Below the pieces are notes generated by a model. The model ran no database searches. It was given only the letters and a program-made list of their open reading frames with translations, and had not been told where the DNA came from. From Paraglaciecola sp. 20A4 (GTDB taxonomy: Bacteria > Pseudomonadota > Gammaproteobacteria > Enterobacterales > Alteromonadaceae), in contig NZ_WTPY01000016.1 of NCBI RefSeq assembly GCF_011378905.1, forward strand, positions 29,989 to 93,988: a DNA stretch of 64,000 nucleotides. The letters are read 5' to 3'. A program made the translations under genes and the position numbers. Positions 21,805 through 31,468 of the stretch are shown here, one piece after another (position 1 is the first letter of the stretch; the number at the start of each line of letters is the position of its first letter).

Positions 21805-22167
21805 ATGGATAAAATGCGTCCCATTTTAGTGGTTGATGATGTTGAAGCCATCTGCACTTTTCTAAGTACTGTGCTGCAAGGGAATGGATATATGCAGGTT
21901 GATACCGCGGGCGACTCGGCTGAAGTGATGGCCCGAGTGTGCCGTAAAGATTATCAGCTTATCTTAATGGATATTAAACTACCAAAAGTGGATGGTTTAG
22001 AGTTATTAAGTATTCTTCGTGAAGAAATCCCCGAGGTGAAAATCGTTATGTGTTCGGCTGATACGTCGGAAGAAACGGTAAACCTGTCATATGAAATTGG
22101 CGCTGTTGGCTTTCTTGAGAAGCCGGTCACACCTATGAGTCTCCTTAGTTTAATGGAACGTCTGTAA
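21805..22167 (+). CDS. Stand-alone response-regulator receiver protein
   Basis: A 120-residue single-domain CheY-like receiver with no output domain. Acidic residues D11/D12, the phospho-acceptor D56 (in LILMDIK), S84 at the conserved Ser/Thr position and K106 (in FLEKPV) are all present, so it should be phosphorylatable. The ATG at 21805 is chosen over an upstream TTG because AAAGGA lies before it and the domain begins at once (RPILVVDD). No histidine kinase is adjacent, so the partner and output are unknown. It is convergent with mutS. Confidence 0.87.
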   Translation: MDKMRPILVVDDVEAICTFLSTVLQGNGYMQVDTAGDSAEVMARVCRKDYQLILMDIKLPKVDGLELLSILREEIPEVKIVMCSADTSEETVNLSYEIGAVGFLEKPVTPMSLLSLMERL

Positions 22168-22179
22168 AACAACGGCTCA

Positions 22180-22219
22180 CCATAAACGTTACCTGCAATA
22201 TTTAGCTTAACGTTTATGG
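22180..22219. terminator. Hairpin between convergent genes
   Basis: A perfect 12-bp inverted repeat (CCATAAACGTTA / TAACGTTTATGG) with a 16-base loop lies between the ends of the receiver gene and mutS. No good T-run follows on either strand, so it may be a terminator helped by other factors or an mRNA-stabilising stem. Confidence 0.4.
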
Positions 22220-22239
22220 CAAGTTATGGTCTTTCAAGT

Positions 22240-24909
22240 CTACCTGACTAATTTCTTTAATTGATATAAATAGTCGAGCGCCTGTTTCGGTGTAAGATCA
22301 TCCGGTTGTATGTTGTGTAACAGATTCTCAGCTTCACTAACGGGCGCTAATAAGTCTAATTGAGTTTCGCTCTTTTCTTGAGTAATAGCAGTTTTGGCTG
22401 TGCGTGATTGACTTGCTAACGGCTCTTGGTTCCCAGCACTGCCAGTTTCAAGCTCATGTAATTTTCGCTTGGCGGCTTGCACGACTTGTTTAGGCACGCC
22501 AGCCAATTGCGCTACCTGTAGGCCATAACTCTTATTAGCCGCGCCATCTTGTACCGCATGCATAAAGCGAATGGTATCGCCGTGTTCGACAGCATCTAGG
22601 TGAACATTCGCTAGTTCGGGCAGTGAGTCAGCTAGACTGGTCAGTTCAAAGTAATGGGTGGCAAATAAGGTAAATGATTGAAGTGTAGTGGCGAGGTATT
22701 CGGCGCAGGCCCAAGCGAGAGATAGGCCGTCATAAGTACTGGTGCCTCGGCCAATCTCATCCATTAAGACTAAGCTATTGGCCGTAGCATTATTTAAAAT
22801 ATTTGCTGTTTCAGTCATTTCAACCATAAAAGTCGAGCGACCAGAGGCAAGATCGTCTGACGCTCCAATTCGAGTGAATATCCGATCGATTGGGCCAATT
22901 CGGGCGTCTTGGGCAGGAATGTAACTGCCGATATAGGCCATTAATACAATTAGCGCGGTTTGGCGCATATAGGTTGATTTACCGCCCATATTCGGACCTG
23001 TAATCACCAACATTCTGCGTGATGGATTCACTTCAATGGGGTTGGCAATAAACGGTGCATCCGATACCTGCTCTACCACAGGGTGACGACCCTGACTAAA
23101 ATGAATACCACTTTGGGCACATAAATCTGGGCAGTGGTAATCTAGGCTCTCGGCACGTTCCGCCAAGTTAGTCAGTACATCTAACTCGGCGATCGCATCA
23201 GCACTTTGCATAAGCTCTTTTAACTTTGGCAGAAGTAAATCGAATAACTCGTCATATAGGCGTTTTTCTAGGGCTAACGAGCGACTTTGGCTACTTAGCA
23301 CATTGTCTTCATGCTCTTTGAGTTCGGGAATAATATAACGCTCGTTGTTTTTCAAAGTTTGACGACGTACATATTCCACAGGCACGAGATCTGACTGACT
23401 GCGGCTCACTTCAATAAAGTAGCCATGTACCCGGTTATAACCCACTTTTAAGCTGGCAATGCCGGTACGTTCCTTTTCACGTAATTCCAATGCTTCTAAA
23501 TAGTCCGTTGCGCCTTTTGATAAGGCTCGTAGGTGATCAAGCTCTTCGTTATAGCCTTCTTTTATCACCCCGCCATCACGAATTAATACCGGTGGCGCTT
23601 CAATGACTGCACGTTCGAGCAATTCAGCAAAGTCAGGGTACTGGCTTATTTGGGCAGCGAGTTGCGGTAAATCACTATGCTGAGCATTTTCTATTTCATG
23701 CTCAAGGTAGCTTTGAATATCAGGTAATAGCACAAATGCTTGGCGTAAACGTGCAAAGTCTCTTGGACGAGCACTGCGCAGAGCTAAACGCGCGAGTACG
23801 CGCTGCATATCGCCGATTTTTTTAAGTGCATCTTGCAACTGGCCATAAGGCGAGTTCATGAGTGCGTGAATATTACGCTGACGGCCTTTTAATACGGTTA
23901 CGTCGGTTAACGGACGGTGGATCCAGCGTTGTAGTAGTCGACTGCCCATAGCCGTGGCTGTTTTGTCTAAGATGCTAGCAAGGGTGTTCTCTGTGCCGCC
24001 AGATAAATTAAAGGTCAGCTCTAAATTGCGTCTTGTAGCTGCGTCCATGACAACCGTGTCGTTATGTGATTCAAGTACGATACGATCGATATGTGGTAAT
24101 GCTGCGCGCTGCGTATCTTTGATGTATTGCATAACACAGCCCGCCGCGCAGATACCCACCTGATGATTCTGGACACCAAAACCAGATAATTCGCTGGTGC
24201 CAAATTGACTGGTTAACTGGGTAGTGGCGGTTTGTATGTCGAATTCCCATAGAGGACGACGGCGTAAACCTTTGCGCTGATTGATTAAATGGCTGAAAGC
24301 AAAATCTTCAGGGTATAGAAGCTCAACGGGATTTGTGCGCTGTAACTCAGCTGCAAGGGCTTCTTCACCCGAGAGTTCACACAATGTAAAGCGACCGCTA
24401 GTGACGTCCAGCGTGGCATAACCAAATACCAAGTCTTGATTAGACTTTTGCGCAGCGCAAAATACTGCGGCCAATATACTGTCTTGTTTATCGTTGAGTA
24501 GGGCTTCGTCAGACACAGTACCCGGGGTGACAATGCGTTGTACTCGGCGCTCAACGGGACCTTTGCTAGTAGCTGGATCACCGAATTGCTCAACAATGGC
24601 AACTGATTGGCCCATTTTGACTAATCGAGCTAAATAGTTTTCTACCGCATGGTAGGGCACGCCGGCCATGGGAATGGCATTACCACCTGATTTACCTCTG
24701 GCCGTAAGGGAAATATCGAGTAACTCGGATGCTTTTTTTGCATCATCAAAGAAGAGCTCATAAAAATCACCCATGCGATAAAACAACAGAATATCTGGAT
24801 GCTCAGCTTTTAATTTTAAATATTGCTGCATCATAGGAGTATGTTGCTGCAAAGAAGAGGGGTTGGTTTTAACCGACTCGGCTGATGATAACGTATTCGT
24901 TTTAGGCAT
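22240..24909 (-). CDS. mutS: DNA mismatch repair protein MutS
   Basis: Mismatch-recognition ATPase. The mismatch-binding domain has the Phe-X-Glu signature ([14 protein letters not shown], near residue 40). The connector, lever and clamp regions follow, then the ATPase with Walker [14 protein letters not shown] (about residue 640), the [14 protein letters not shown]alker B/signature and the FATHYFELT segment. The length of about 889 residues is slightly longer than E. coli MutS because of a low-complexity N-terminal extension. The start is ambiguous: ATG at 24909 is used here, and an in-frame GTG at 24921 would add four residues. It is divergent from pncC. Confidence 0.97.
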   Translation of the reverse strand: MPKTNTLSSAESVKTNPSSLQQHTPMMQQYLKLKAEHPDILLFYRMGDFYELFFDDAKKASELLDISLTARGKSGGNAIPMAGVPYHAVENYLARLVKMGQSVAIVEQFGDPATSKGPVERRVQRIVTPGTVSDEALLNDKQDSILAAVFCAAQKSNQDLVFGYATLDVTSGRFTLCELSGEEALAAELQRTNPVELLYPEDFAFSHLINQRKGLRRRPLWEFDIQTATTQLTSQFGTSELSGFGVQNHQVGICAAGCVMQYIKDTQRAALPHIDRIVLESHNDTVVMDAATRRNLELTFNLSGGTENTLASILDKTATAMGSRLLQRWIHRPLTDVTVLKGRQRNIHALMNSPYGQLQDALKKIGDMQRVLARLALRSARPRDFARLRQAFVLLPDIQSYLEHEIENAQHSDLPQLAAQISQYPDFAELLERAVIEAPPVLIRDGGVIKEGYNEELDHLRALSKGATDYLEALELREKERTGIASLKVGYNRVHGYFIEVSRSQSDLVPVEYVRRQTLKNNERYIIPELKEHEDNVLSSQSRSLALEKRLYDELFDLLLPKLKELMQSADAIAELDVLTNLAERAESLDYHCPDLCAQSGIHFSQGRHPVVEQVSDAPFIANPIEVNPSRRMLVITGPNMGGKSTYMRQTALIVLMAYIGSYIPAQDARIGPIDRIFTRIGASDDLASGRSTFMVEMTETANILNNATANSLVLMDEIGRGTSTYDGLSLAWACAEYLATTLQSFTLFATHYFELTSLADSLPELANVHLDAVEHGDTIRFMHAVQDGAANKSYGLQVAQLAGVPKQVVQAAKRKLHELETGSAGNQEPLASQSRTAKTAITQEKSETQLDLLAPVSEAENLLHNIQPDDLTPKQALDYLYQLKKLVR

Positions 24910-25022
24910 TCTGGATGGCACTCTTATTTGTGTCGCTTTTAACGCTTTGTTTCATTCTCAATGTTTGGCATGCTAATGAAGCCCGCTACGTAAAATTAGC
25001 GCGTCAGATAACCCTATGATGG

Positions 25023-25511
25023 ATGCAAAATATGACAAACAATTCAATTCAATTAGCGCAACAACTCGGTAGAAAGCTACAGCAATTAGGTTGGCAAGTA
25101 ACCTGCGCTGAGTCGTGCACTGGAGGGGGCATAGGATACGCCATCACAAGTACATCTGGAAGCTCAAGCTGGTTTAAAAGTGGCTATATTACCTATTCAA
25201 ATGAAGCAAAACACACCCTTTTGGGCGTGAGTGAGCAAACCTTAATCGACCATGGAGCAGTGTCTAAACCTGTGGTGGAGCAGATGGCACTCGGTGCCGC
25301 CCAAGCTGCGAACGCTAACATGGCGGTTTCCGTCAGTGGTATCGCGGGGCCTGATGGTGGTAGCACAGAAAAGCCCGTCGGTACTGTGTGGTTTGGTTTT
25401 GCTGTTAACGCAGAGGTGACGACCGACTGCCAGTGTTTTGCCGGAGATCGGCATCAAGTTAGGGAACAAGCGATTGAGTTTGCTTTGCAGCAACTACTGG
25501 CACTGTGTTAA
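25023..25511 (+). CDS. pncC: Nicotinamide-nucleotide amidase (CinA C-terminal family)
   Basis: A 162-residue protein consisting only of the CinA C-terminal domain, which deamidates nicotinamide mononucleotide to nicotinate mononucleotide in pyridine nucleotide recycling. Motifs: CAESCTGGGIGYAITSTSGSS with the catalytic serine, YITYSNEAKHTLLGV, GAVSKPVVEQMA and VSGIAGPDGG. The N-terminal molybdopterin-like domain of longer CinA proteins is absent, as in E. coli PncC. The position between mutS and recA is the conserved gammaproteobacterial arrangement. An alternative ATG at 25032 is possible. Confidence 0.92.
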   Translation: MQNMTNNSIQLAQQLGRKLQQLGWQVTCAESCTGGGIGYAITSTSGSSSWFKSGYITYSNEAKHTLLGVSEQTLIDHGAVSKPVVEQMALGAAQAANANMAVSVSGIAGPDGGSTEKPVGTVWFGFAVNAEVTTDCQCFAGDRHQVREQAIEFALQQLLALC

Positions 25512-25595
25512 TTCAATTAGACAGTAAAATTATTTGCTAAAAATAACAGCGGTTCATTCTAAAATGGCCAAATTTAATTAATTGACAGAGCAACT

Positions 25596-25970
25596 ATGAT
25601 GATAGCAGTAGGAACATTTGAAGTTATGTTATCGGCGCAAAATGATGAAATTGCGCCGGTCGGCCGCATGTTGATCGATAAAACCTACACTGGAGCGTTA
25701 GTGGGTAAAGGTGTAGGGCAAATGATCAGCAAACGCACCGAAAATGGCATTGCTGTGTACTTCGCTATCGAAGAGTTTGTTGGTAGTATCGACGACAACA
25801 AAGGGAGCTTTACTCTGCTACATAAAGGTGAAATGTCAGCTGCTGCCCAATCGTTAAAGATTACTATATTGACTGGCTCGGGAAGTCACGAACTACGTGA
25901 TATTAGCGGTAAAATGCGGATTATTCAGCAGGATGGTAAGCATAGTTATGAACTGGAATATCATTTATAG
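25596..25970 (+). CDS. DUF3224-like protein
   Basis: A 124-residue soluble protein resembling the DUF3224 family of small beta-barrel proteins: N-terminal GTFEVMLSAQ, a central GVGQMISKRTENGIAVYFAIEEFVG and the segment GSFTLLHKGEM...ILTGSGSHELRDISG. No enzymatic role is established for the family. It lies between pncC and recA, a place where most gammaproteobacteria have no extra gene, and is probably a separate unit, with 84 bases before it and about 100 after it. Confidence 0.75.
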   Translation: MMIAVGTFEVMLSAQNDEIAPVGRMLIDKTYTGALVGKGVGQMISKRTENGIAVYFAIEEFVGSIDDNKGSFTLLHKGEMSAAAQSLKITILTGSGSHELRDISGKMRIIQQDGKHSYELEYHL

Positions 25971-26073
25971 CGTATAGTTTCTCTTACTGTTATTACCAAT
26001 CAATGCATTACGTGAGATTATCAATTTACAACGGACGAACAACGACAAAATGCTCATTTACCGGATAAACTAA

Positions 26074-26484
26074 GTGGAAAAAATAATCGGTAGTTGCCTA
26101 TGTAGTAGTGTGCGTTTTGAATGTGACGATGTGATAAAACACTTTCATTTATGTCATTGCACGCAATGCCAAAAAGCGACAGGTTCGGCTTATGCATCGA
26201 ACCTATTTACTGAAATTAATAATATTACATGGCTTACTGGTGCAGAACTGGTCAAGCGTTACGACGTACCCGGGAGAAGCATATCAAATGCGTTTTGTGG
26301 CCAGTGCGGAAGTGCGCTACCTTATGTGTCTTTATCGGGGGAAGCCTTGGTGATCCCGGCAGGTTGTTTAGATAATGCATCAAGTGCCCAACCTCAAAGG
26401 CATATTTTTTATGCTGAGAAAGCGAGCTGGTACGAACCTGCGTTAGCGAGCAAAAAATTGAATACTTTACCCAGCGAAGACTAG
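26074..26484 (+). CDS. GFA/CENP-V-fold zinc protein
   Basis: A 136-residue member of the glutathione-dependent formaldehyde-activating (GFA) fold. Zinc ligands are evident as C8/C10 in GSCLCSS, C27/C29/C32 in CHCTQC and C75/C78 in FCGQCGS. The family signature CHCTQCQKATGSAYASN is complete. Most members of this fold are of unknown substrate; true formaldehyde activation is known for few. The start is GTG at 26074. It lies with the DUF3224 gene between pncC and recA. Confidence 0.85.
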   Translation: MEKIIGSCLCSSVRFECDDVIKHFHLCHCTQCQKATGSAYASNLFTEINNITWLTGAELVKRYDVPGRSISNAFCGQCGSALPYVSLSGEALVIPAGCLDNASSAQPQRHIFYAEKASWYEPALASKKLNTLPSED

Positions 26485-26703
26485 CCGATAATGATGCCTT
26501 TTTTCTTAAAAAACTTAGTAAAAACATAGCGTTGGATTAAAATCCATGAAGCATTATGAGCGACGGGTAGGGTGTAGATAATTACGCCTGATATCTGCTA
26601 ACACGTCGCTCAATCATATGAACTAACCATCTAGTTATGTTACGCCAATCAAAGACTCTATGGATTCAACAATGGCTCAGCATGACTATTTTTAGAAAGC
26701 GAC

Positions 26704-26731
26704 TTGTAACTGTATGGTTGTACAGTATAAT
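26704..26731 (+). promoter_or_regulatory. recA promoter with embedded SOS (LexA) box
   Basis: CTGTATGGTTGTACAG at 26710-26725 matches the gammaproteobacterial LexA box (CTGT-N8-ACAG). It exactly fills the 16-base spacer between a -35-like TTGTAA (26704-26709) and a perfect -10 TATAAT (26726-26731). LexA would block RNA polymerase directly. The start codon of recA is 36 bases beyond the -10. Confidence 0.88.
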
Positions 26732-26766
26732 GACAAAATAGAATTTCAAATTCCGGAGACCAAACA

Positions 26767-27807
26767 ATGGTTACTACTACAGACAAAAGCAAAGCATTAG
26801 CCTCAGCAATGGCCCAAATTGAAAAACAATTTGGCAAAGGCTCAATTATGAAATTGGGTGAGAATAGAACAATGGATGTAGAAACTATTTCTACAGGGTC
26901 GCTGGGTCTAGATATTGCTTTAGGTGCTGGCGGTTTCCCGATGGGACGAATCGTTGAGATTTACGGACCTGAGTCAAGTGGTAAAACCACTTTGACGCTT
27001 GAAGTTGTAGCGGAAGCACAACGTAACGGCAAAGTATGTGCTTTCGTTGATGCAGAACATGCCCTTGACCCAATATATGCGGCAAAATTGGGTGTGAATA
27101 TCGATGAACTTTTGGTCTCTCAACCTGATACCGGCGAACAAGCACTAGAAATATGTGACATGTTAACGCGCTCTGGTGCTGTCGATATTATAGTGGTCGA
27201 TTCAGTTGCCGCTTTAACGCCAAAAGCAGAAATTGAAGGCGATATGGGAGACAGCCATATGGGTCTTCAAGCCCGTATGCTTTCTCAAGCAATGCGTAAG
27301 CTGACAGGTAACCTAAAACAGTCGAACACCATGATGATTTTCATCAACCAGATCCGTATGAAAATTGGTGTTATGTTTGGTTCCCCTGAGACGACTACCG
27401 GTGGTAACGCGCTTAAGTTCTACGCAAGTGTACGATGTGATATTCGTCGTATCGGAGCGGTAAAAGACGGTGATGAAATTACCGGCAACGAAACCCGAGT
27501 CAAAGTGGTTAAGAACAAAATTGCTCCGCCGTTTAAACAAGCCGAATTTCAGATTATGTACGGCGAAGGTATTAACAGAGATGGCGAGTTAATCGATCTA
27601 GGCGTTAAACACGGGTTTGTACAAAAGGCGGGTGCTTGGTATAGCTATGGCGAAGAGCGCATTGGACAAGGTAAAGCGAATTCAACCAAATATCTCAAAG
27701 AGCATAAAGAAGTTCGAGATGAACTGAATAAAAGACTTAGAGATTTACTATTAAGTCCTAAAGACCCTGCACCGAAAGAAGCGGTAGTTCCAGAGCAAGA
27801 AGAATAA
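26767..27807 (+). CDS. recA: Recombinase RecA
   Basis: DNA strand-exchange ATPase and LexA co-protease. It has 346 residues. Walker [11 protein letters not shown] lies at residues 67-76, Walker B-type [12 protein letters not shown] near 140, loop L1 [19 protein letters not shown], and L2 [20 protein letters not shown] near 205-225. The acidic C-terminal tail ([14 protein letters not shown]) is normal. A terminator follows at once, and no recX gene lies downstream, unlike in many gammaproteobacteria. Confidence 0.99.
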   Translation: MVTTTDKSKALASAMAQIEKQFGKGSIMKLGENRTMDVETISTGSLGLDIALGAGGFPMGRIVEIYGPESSGKTTLTLEVVAEAQRNGKVCAFVDAEHALDPIYAAKLGVNIDELLVSQPDTGEQALEICDMLTRSGAVDIIVVDSVAALTPKAEIEGDMGDSHMGLQARMLSQAMRKLTGNLKQSNTMMIFINQIRMKIGVMFGSPETTTGGNALKFYASVRCDIRRIGAVKDGDEITGNETRVKVVKNKIAPPFKQAEFQIMYGEGINRDGELIDLGVKHGFVQKAGAWYSYGEERIGQGKANSTKYLKEHKEVRDELNKRLRDLLLSPKDPAPKEAVVPEQEE

Positions 27808-27847
27808 ATTATAAGGAGAAGAACACGTTCTTCAACTTTGTATAAAC

Positions 27848-27875
27848 AAAAAAACCGTCGATTGACGGTTTTTTT
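27848..27875 (+). terminator. recA terminator
   Basis: ACCGTC and GACGGT form a stem with a GATT loop, flanked by a run of A before and seven T after. It begins about 40 bases after the recA stop. The A-run on the other side means it may also act for the gene on the minus strand. Confidence 0.88.
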
Positions 27876-28005
27876 GTGCCCATTAAATGAGTTCTAAAAA
27901 AGTTTATACCGCATTGATTCGTGTTATTGAAAGGGATCATTAAAAACACTATTTCGTTATCAATTAATAAAATTATTGCGTCGTAAAACTCAGGCAGCAC
28001 CAGAT

Positions 28006-28344
28006 TTAAACAAGTTTTGAAACCTTGTTATAATCCTTGGCCCAACTTTCGGGGAACTTGCCCTGCAACACGTAAGAAAAACTAATGAGTTCTGCTATGA
28101 CGTGGTAAAGCTGTTCAGGGATTTCTTGGCCTAAATCTAAACTCGCTAGAAATTCACTTAGATAAGGGTCTTCATGGATTAATACGCCACTTTCTTTGGC
28201 CAAGGTGATTATCTCTTCAGCTAATTCGCCGAACCCTTTAGCCACCACCTGGGGTGCATTTTTCTTATCCCCATCATGGTGTTTTAATGCGACAGCACTT
28301 TTGGCCTTCGGATTATCTGTATGTGCTTTATCGTTGCCTGACAT
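28006..28344 (-). CDS. FlhB C-terminal-domain-like (EscU/YscU/HrcU family) protein
   Basis: A 112-residue stand-alone homologue of the cytoplasmic C-terminal domain of FlhB/YscU, the type III secretion switch protein. Family features are SAVALKHHDG, APQVVAKGFGELAEEIITLAKESGVLIHEDPYLSEFL and IPEQLYHVIAELISFSY. The NPTH autocleavage site and the membrane domain of full FlhB are absent. The ATG at 28344 (after AGAGA) is preferred to an upstream TTG. It follows the FliK-like gene closely, supporting a joint role in flagellar export control; the exact role of such short FlhB-like proteins is little known. Confidence 0.82.
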   Translation of the reverse strand: MSGNDKAHTDNPKAKSAVALKHHDGDKKNAPQVVAKGFGELAEEIITLAKESGVLIHEDPYLSEFLASLDLGQEIPEQLYHVIAELISFSYVLQGKFPESWAKDYNKVSKLV

Positions 28345-28382
28345 AGGATCTCTAATTTTATCTTTAATGGTCAAAGTATTAA

Positions 28383-31130
28383 CTAAACTTGAGTTTGCAA
28401 TAAGTGGTAGGGACGCTGACGTAACGTGTCAGGTATTTTCCCTAGCTGACATTGGCTTTTGGTGACGTCTATTCCTAAAGCCGTTAGCCGTTTGTTAAAT
28501 AGTGGCAAAAAGTTCATGACTTGGTGTTTGGTTTGTTCATTTGATGTATAGAAGTTAAGTTCTAAGGTACCTTCGCGTAGCTTAGCCTTTGTGAGTACTT
28601 CGCCCAAATCGCCAGCGTTTAACTTAATGGTTAAATGCCAGACACGATTATTCTTTCCATCATCTACATTTTGTTCTTCGTTATTGGAGTCGTGTTCCCG
28701 GCGAATCATAAGCTCTATATCTTGTAGTTTATTACCGAAAGCAGAGGGTAGGGTATAATAAAAGCTGTCTTGGCCTTGTAAAAGCTGCTCGGCATTCCCG
28801 ATTTTGCTGCTTTGATGACCTGCAAATAAACGACTGATCTCTCGTAAAATTTGGTGTTTTTGCTCTAACTGGGCAAATTCACTTAGTCCTTTTGCATTTA
28901 CAGTAGTACTCGCTTTCCCGGTGGTGTTGGAATTTGCAGACGGTTCTGAGTTAATTAGCGAACTAAGACCACGTGACAGTTTTTCACCCTGATTGGGCTG
29001 ATTTCGGGCAAAGCGCGATGCCAAAGATATTTGTATCAAAGTGACCAAACCGCTGAGCATACCTTGGCCTGAAGCAGGACTGATAATTTGCGTTGCATTT
29101 AAGCTAAGCGCAGAAGCGGTCAGCAATTGACGTATTTGACTGGCATCTTGTTCCTTACCCTGAGGCACTCCCTCCTTTATTTGTCCGAGCACCTGTTCTT
29201 TCAATCCTTTCATCGCAGGTTCATCAATAAACTGACTGTCCGTCAATGCATTGGCTATACGACTTAAGGCATCGCTAGGCTGCTCTGCTCTAGCTTGCAC
29301 TACCCGTAGTAATGTATGTAAAACTTCGATGGCTTGTGCCTTAACGGTTGGGGTCATAACTGGCGCGTTAATTGTTGGGGTAGCGGTAGATTGGACATTT
29401 ATCGGAGCAGTACTGACTGTCTGCTGCGTAACTGGTGGAGAATCTGACGTTTTGGGGTTAGCCGTCTTACTTATGTTGTCTGCTATGGGCATAGCAGATG
29501 CTTTTTGTATTTGAGACTGAGCGTCAACTATTTTAATTGATGACTGAACTGTGCTGGGAGTCGGGGAGGGGGATATTTGACTCGTCTGGTGGGCATCGAC
29601 TTTTATGGGTATTTGGCCAGCGACTTTGCCCTCTGAGACATTTTGACCTGGGGCAATATTCAATGTCGCCCGTTTATCACTGCTAAAAGCGTTAACTATT
29701 TGACTTAAGCCTTCTCGTACGGCTGTCACAATAGGCGTACTGACTTTTTGTACGGTGTCCGTTGGTGCTGCTATCGGTGCTTTTTGTTCAGCAGAAGCCT
29801 CATTTCCTTGGGGAACATTGGCAAATGAATTTACACTTAATTTAGCTGATGCAACAGGTACTGCGCTATTTGCTATGTCCGTTATCACGCGCCGAGTTTG
29901 TGCATCTACCGGTAGCTTCAACGTTTTCACTAAATCAAGCACCGCTGCAGCGTTTTGCTGAGTGATATTAATGTGCGCAGTGGCGCGAGGCTGTGCTTGG
30001 GCCAAGGTTTCGGAATTACGAATTGTTGCACTGCCATCTTGATTGATACTTAATTGTATTTTACTGGGTGGCAAATTTTGCAGGGCGTTAATAAGCGAAG
30101 TGTTATCTGCAGAAACTTTGCGCAAAGCGCTAGGGGTAGGGCGTAGACCTGAATATTCTAGATTAGATATTTGAGATGGAGCGCGCTGCAGTACTTGGCT
30201 TAAAACTTTGCTGTCTATGGTTAATTGCGTGCTGGGCTGTTTACGCGAAACGCCAGTGCCTAGCGCATCGTTCACTAACAACTGCTTAATAGCTGGCGCC
30301 AGCTGTTCTAACGATGCCTTGGCTGGAATAATTTGTGCGTTAGGTGTGGTTGCAGTGAGTAATATTTGCCATTGATTGCCGATAGGTTTCAATTTGAGAT
30401 TAACAGCGTCTCCAGAGGTGATGGTTGACGGCGCACTTGTGATGACGTTCAAATTGACAACTGGTTGGTCCGTGTTGCGATTGACGCTTAACGTGAATTG
30501 ATTCCCTGCACTGCTAGTTACCTGAGCTTGCGTGGTTAAAAGTGCAGGTGATATACGCGCCGCCTGTAATTGATTGGGCGGTAAACTTAAAATTCGCTCT
30601 AGCTGCTGGCTGCTAACCACATTGGTTAGTGCGCTGCGGTTCACAGGTGTTTGTGCTGTGCTCACAAATTGTAGAACGGGGTTTGCTGTGATTTTTTGTG
30701 CTGGAGCTGGTACTTGATTGGCAGTCGGACTTTGATCCGAACGATTAATAGTGCTCGTAACGGCCGTGGATAAAGCGGAAATTGCATTTGCGTTGGCTTG
30801 ACTCGGCGCTTGAGGTTTACCGAGTACAACTGAGCTTGTGGCTGCGTTATCACTAACTGTGGACGTTGCGACTACATTGCTAGCGTTGTTTGCGGTGGCG
30901 CTGGCGATACTGACGTTATAGCGTTGCTGTATATCGAGTCGCCCCTGAATATCCGTGCTGGGTATTACGACTGCTTGGCTTTGCGTCGTTGCGCTCACAC
31001 TAACTTGATTAGGCGAAACTTGCTGCACAACTACCTCTGCACTTTGACGCGTCGTATTCGTTGACGTAGTCACCTGTTGCGTTTGAGGCACAGTTGTTTG
31101 AGTTGAGGTTGTGAGAGGGCTATCTGACAT
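28383..31130 (-). CDS. FliK-like flagellar hook-length control protein
   Basis: A 915-residue protein with a very long Ser/Thr/Gln/Ala-rich, low-complexity N-terminal two thirds. A compact C-terminal domain (about residues 820-915) reads WHLTIKLNAGDLGEVLTKAKLREGTLELNFYTS-type, the FliK 'hook' domain that presents F..L..G.L.V repeats to FlhB. It lacks a signal peptide, as expected for a type III export substrate acting as a molecular ruler. It precedes the short FlhB-like gene on the same strand. No other flagellar genes are in view, so the canonical fliK may be elsewhere and this may be a paralogue. Confidence 0.75.
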   Translation of the reverse strand: MSDSPLTTSTQTTVPQTQQVTTSTNTTRQSAEVVVQQVSPNQVSVSATTQSQAVVIPSTDIQGRLDIQQRYNVSIASATANNASNVVATSTVSDNAATSSVVLGKPQAPSQANANAISALSTAVTSTINRSDQSPTANQVPAPAQKITANPVLQFVSTAQTPVNRSALTNVVSSQQLERILSLPPNQLQAARISPALLTTQAQVTSSAGNQFTLSVNRNTDQPVVNLNVITSAPSTITSGDAVNLKLKPIGNQWQILLTATTPNAQIIPAKASLEQLAPAIKQLLVNDALGTGVSRKQPSTQLTIDSKVLSQVLQRAPSQISNLEYSGLRPTPSALRKVSADNTSLINALQNLPPSKIQLSINQDGSATIRNSETLAQAQPRATAHINITQQNAAAVLDLVKTLKLPVDAQTRRVITDIANSAVPVASAKLSVNSFANVPQGNEASAEQKAPIAAPTDTVQKVSTPIVTAVREGLSQIVNAFSSDKRATLNIAPGQNVSEGKVAGQIPIKVDAHQTSQISPSPTPSTVQSSIKIVDAQSQIQKASAMPIADNISKTANPKTSDSPPVTQQTVSTAPINVQSTATPTINAPVMTPTVKAQAIEVLHTLLRVVQARAEQPSDALSRIANALTDSQFIDEPAMKGLKEQVLGQIKEGVPQGKEQDASQIRQLLTASALSLNATQIISPASGQGMLSGLVTLIQISLASRFARNQPNQGEKLSRGLSSLINSEPSANSNTTGKASTTVNAKGLSEFAQLEQKHQILREISRLFAGHQSSKIGNAEQLLQGQDSFYYTLPSAFGNKLQDIELMIRREHDSNNEEQNVDDGKNNRVWHLTIKLNAGDLGEVLTKAKLREGTLELNFYTSNEQTKHQVMNFLPLFNKRLTALGIDVTKSQCQLGKIPDTLRQRPYHLLQTQV

Positions 31131-31468
31131 AGATGATTTATCGGCCGCAAGCGAAGAATATTAAACTAAATGTAGCACGAACTACCTTTAATCTTACTAG
31201 GGTTCTCGTGCGTTGAAGTAAATGGTCTTAACGGCGATTTAATTGCTTGAATCAATTCTTTGCGTTAGCCAATAGGAATTGAGAATTGTGTGCCAAAAAG
31301 TGCCATTCACCTTATTGGTATTTTAAATATAATTCGGGATCATTCTTTAGGCCCCTAAAATTGCATCTTTAGTACATGAATTGATACGACTTATTTGGTT
31401 TTCTAAGTATTCCAGGCTGTTGTGCTGTGGTATTATCGCGACGTTTTTTTGTCGACCAAAGGTCTATT
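31131..31468. other. Divergent intergenic region, FliK-like gene / ccmA
   Basis: About 340 bases that must hold the promoters of both divergent units. I found no confident operator or hairpin. A TATTAT at about 31431 could be a -10 element for ccmA. Confidence 0.4.

Noticed and set aside
29251..29514. 87-codon plus-strand frame inside the FliK-like gene
   Set aside because: It is an antisense shadow of the low-complexity Ser/Thr/Gln coding sequence; no independent start signal.
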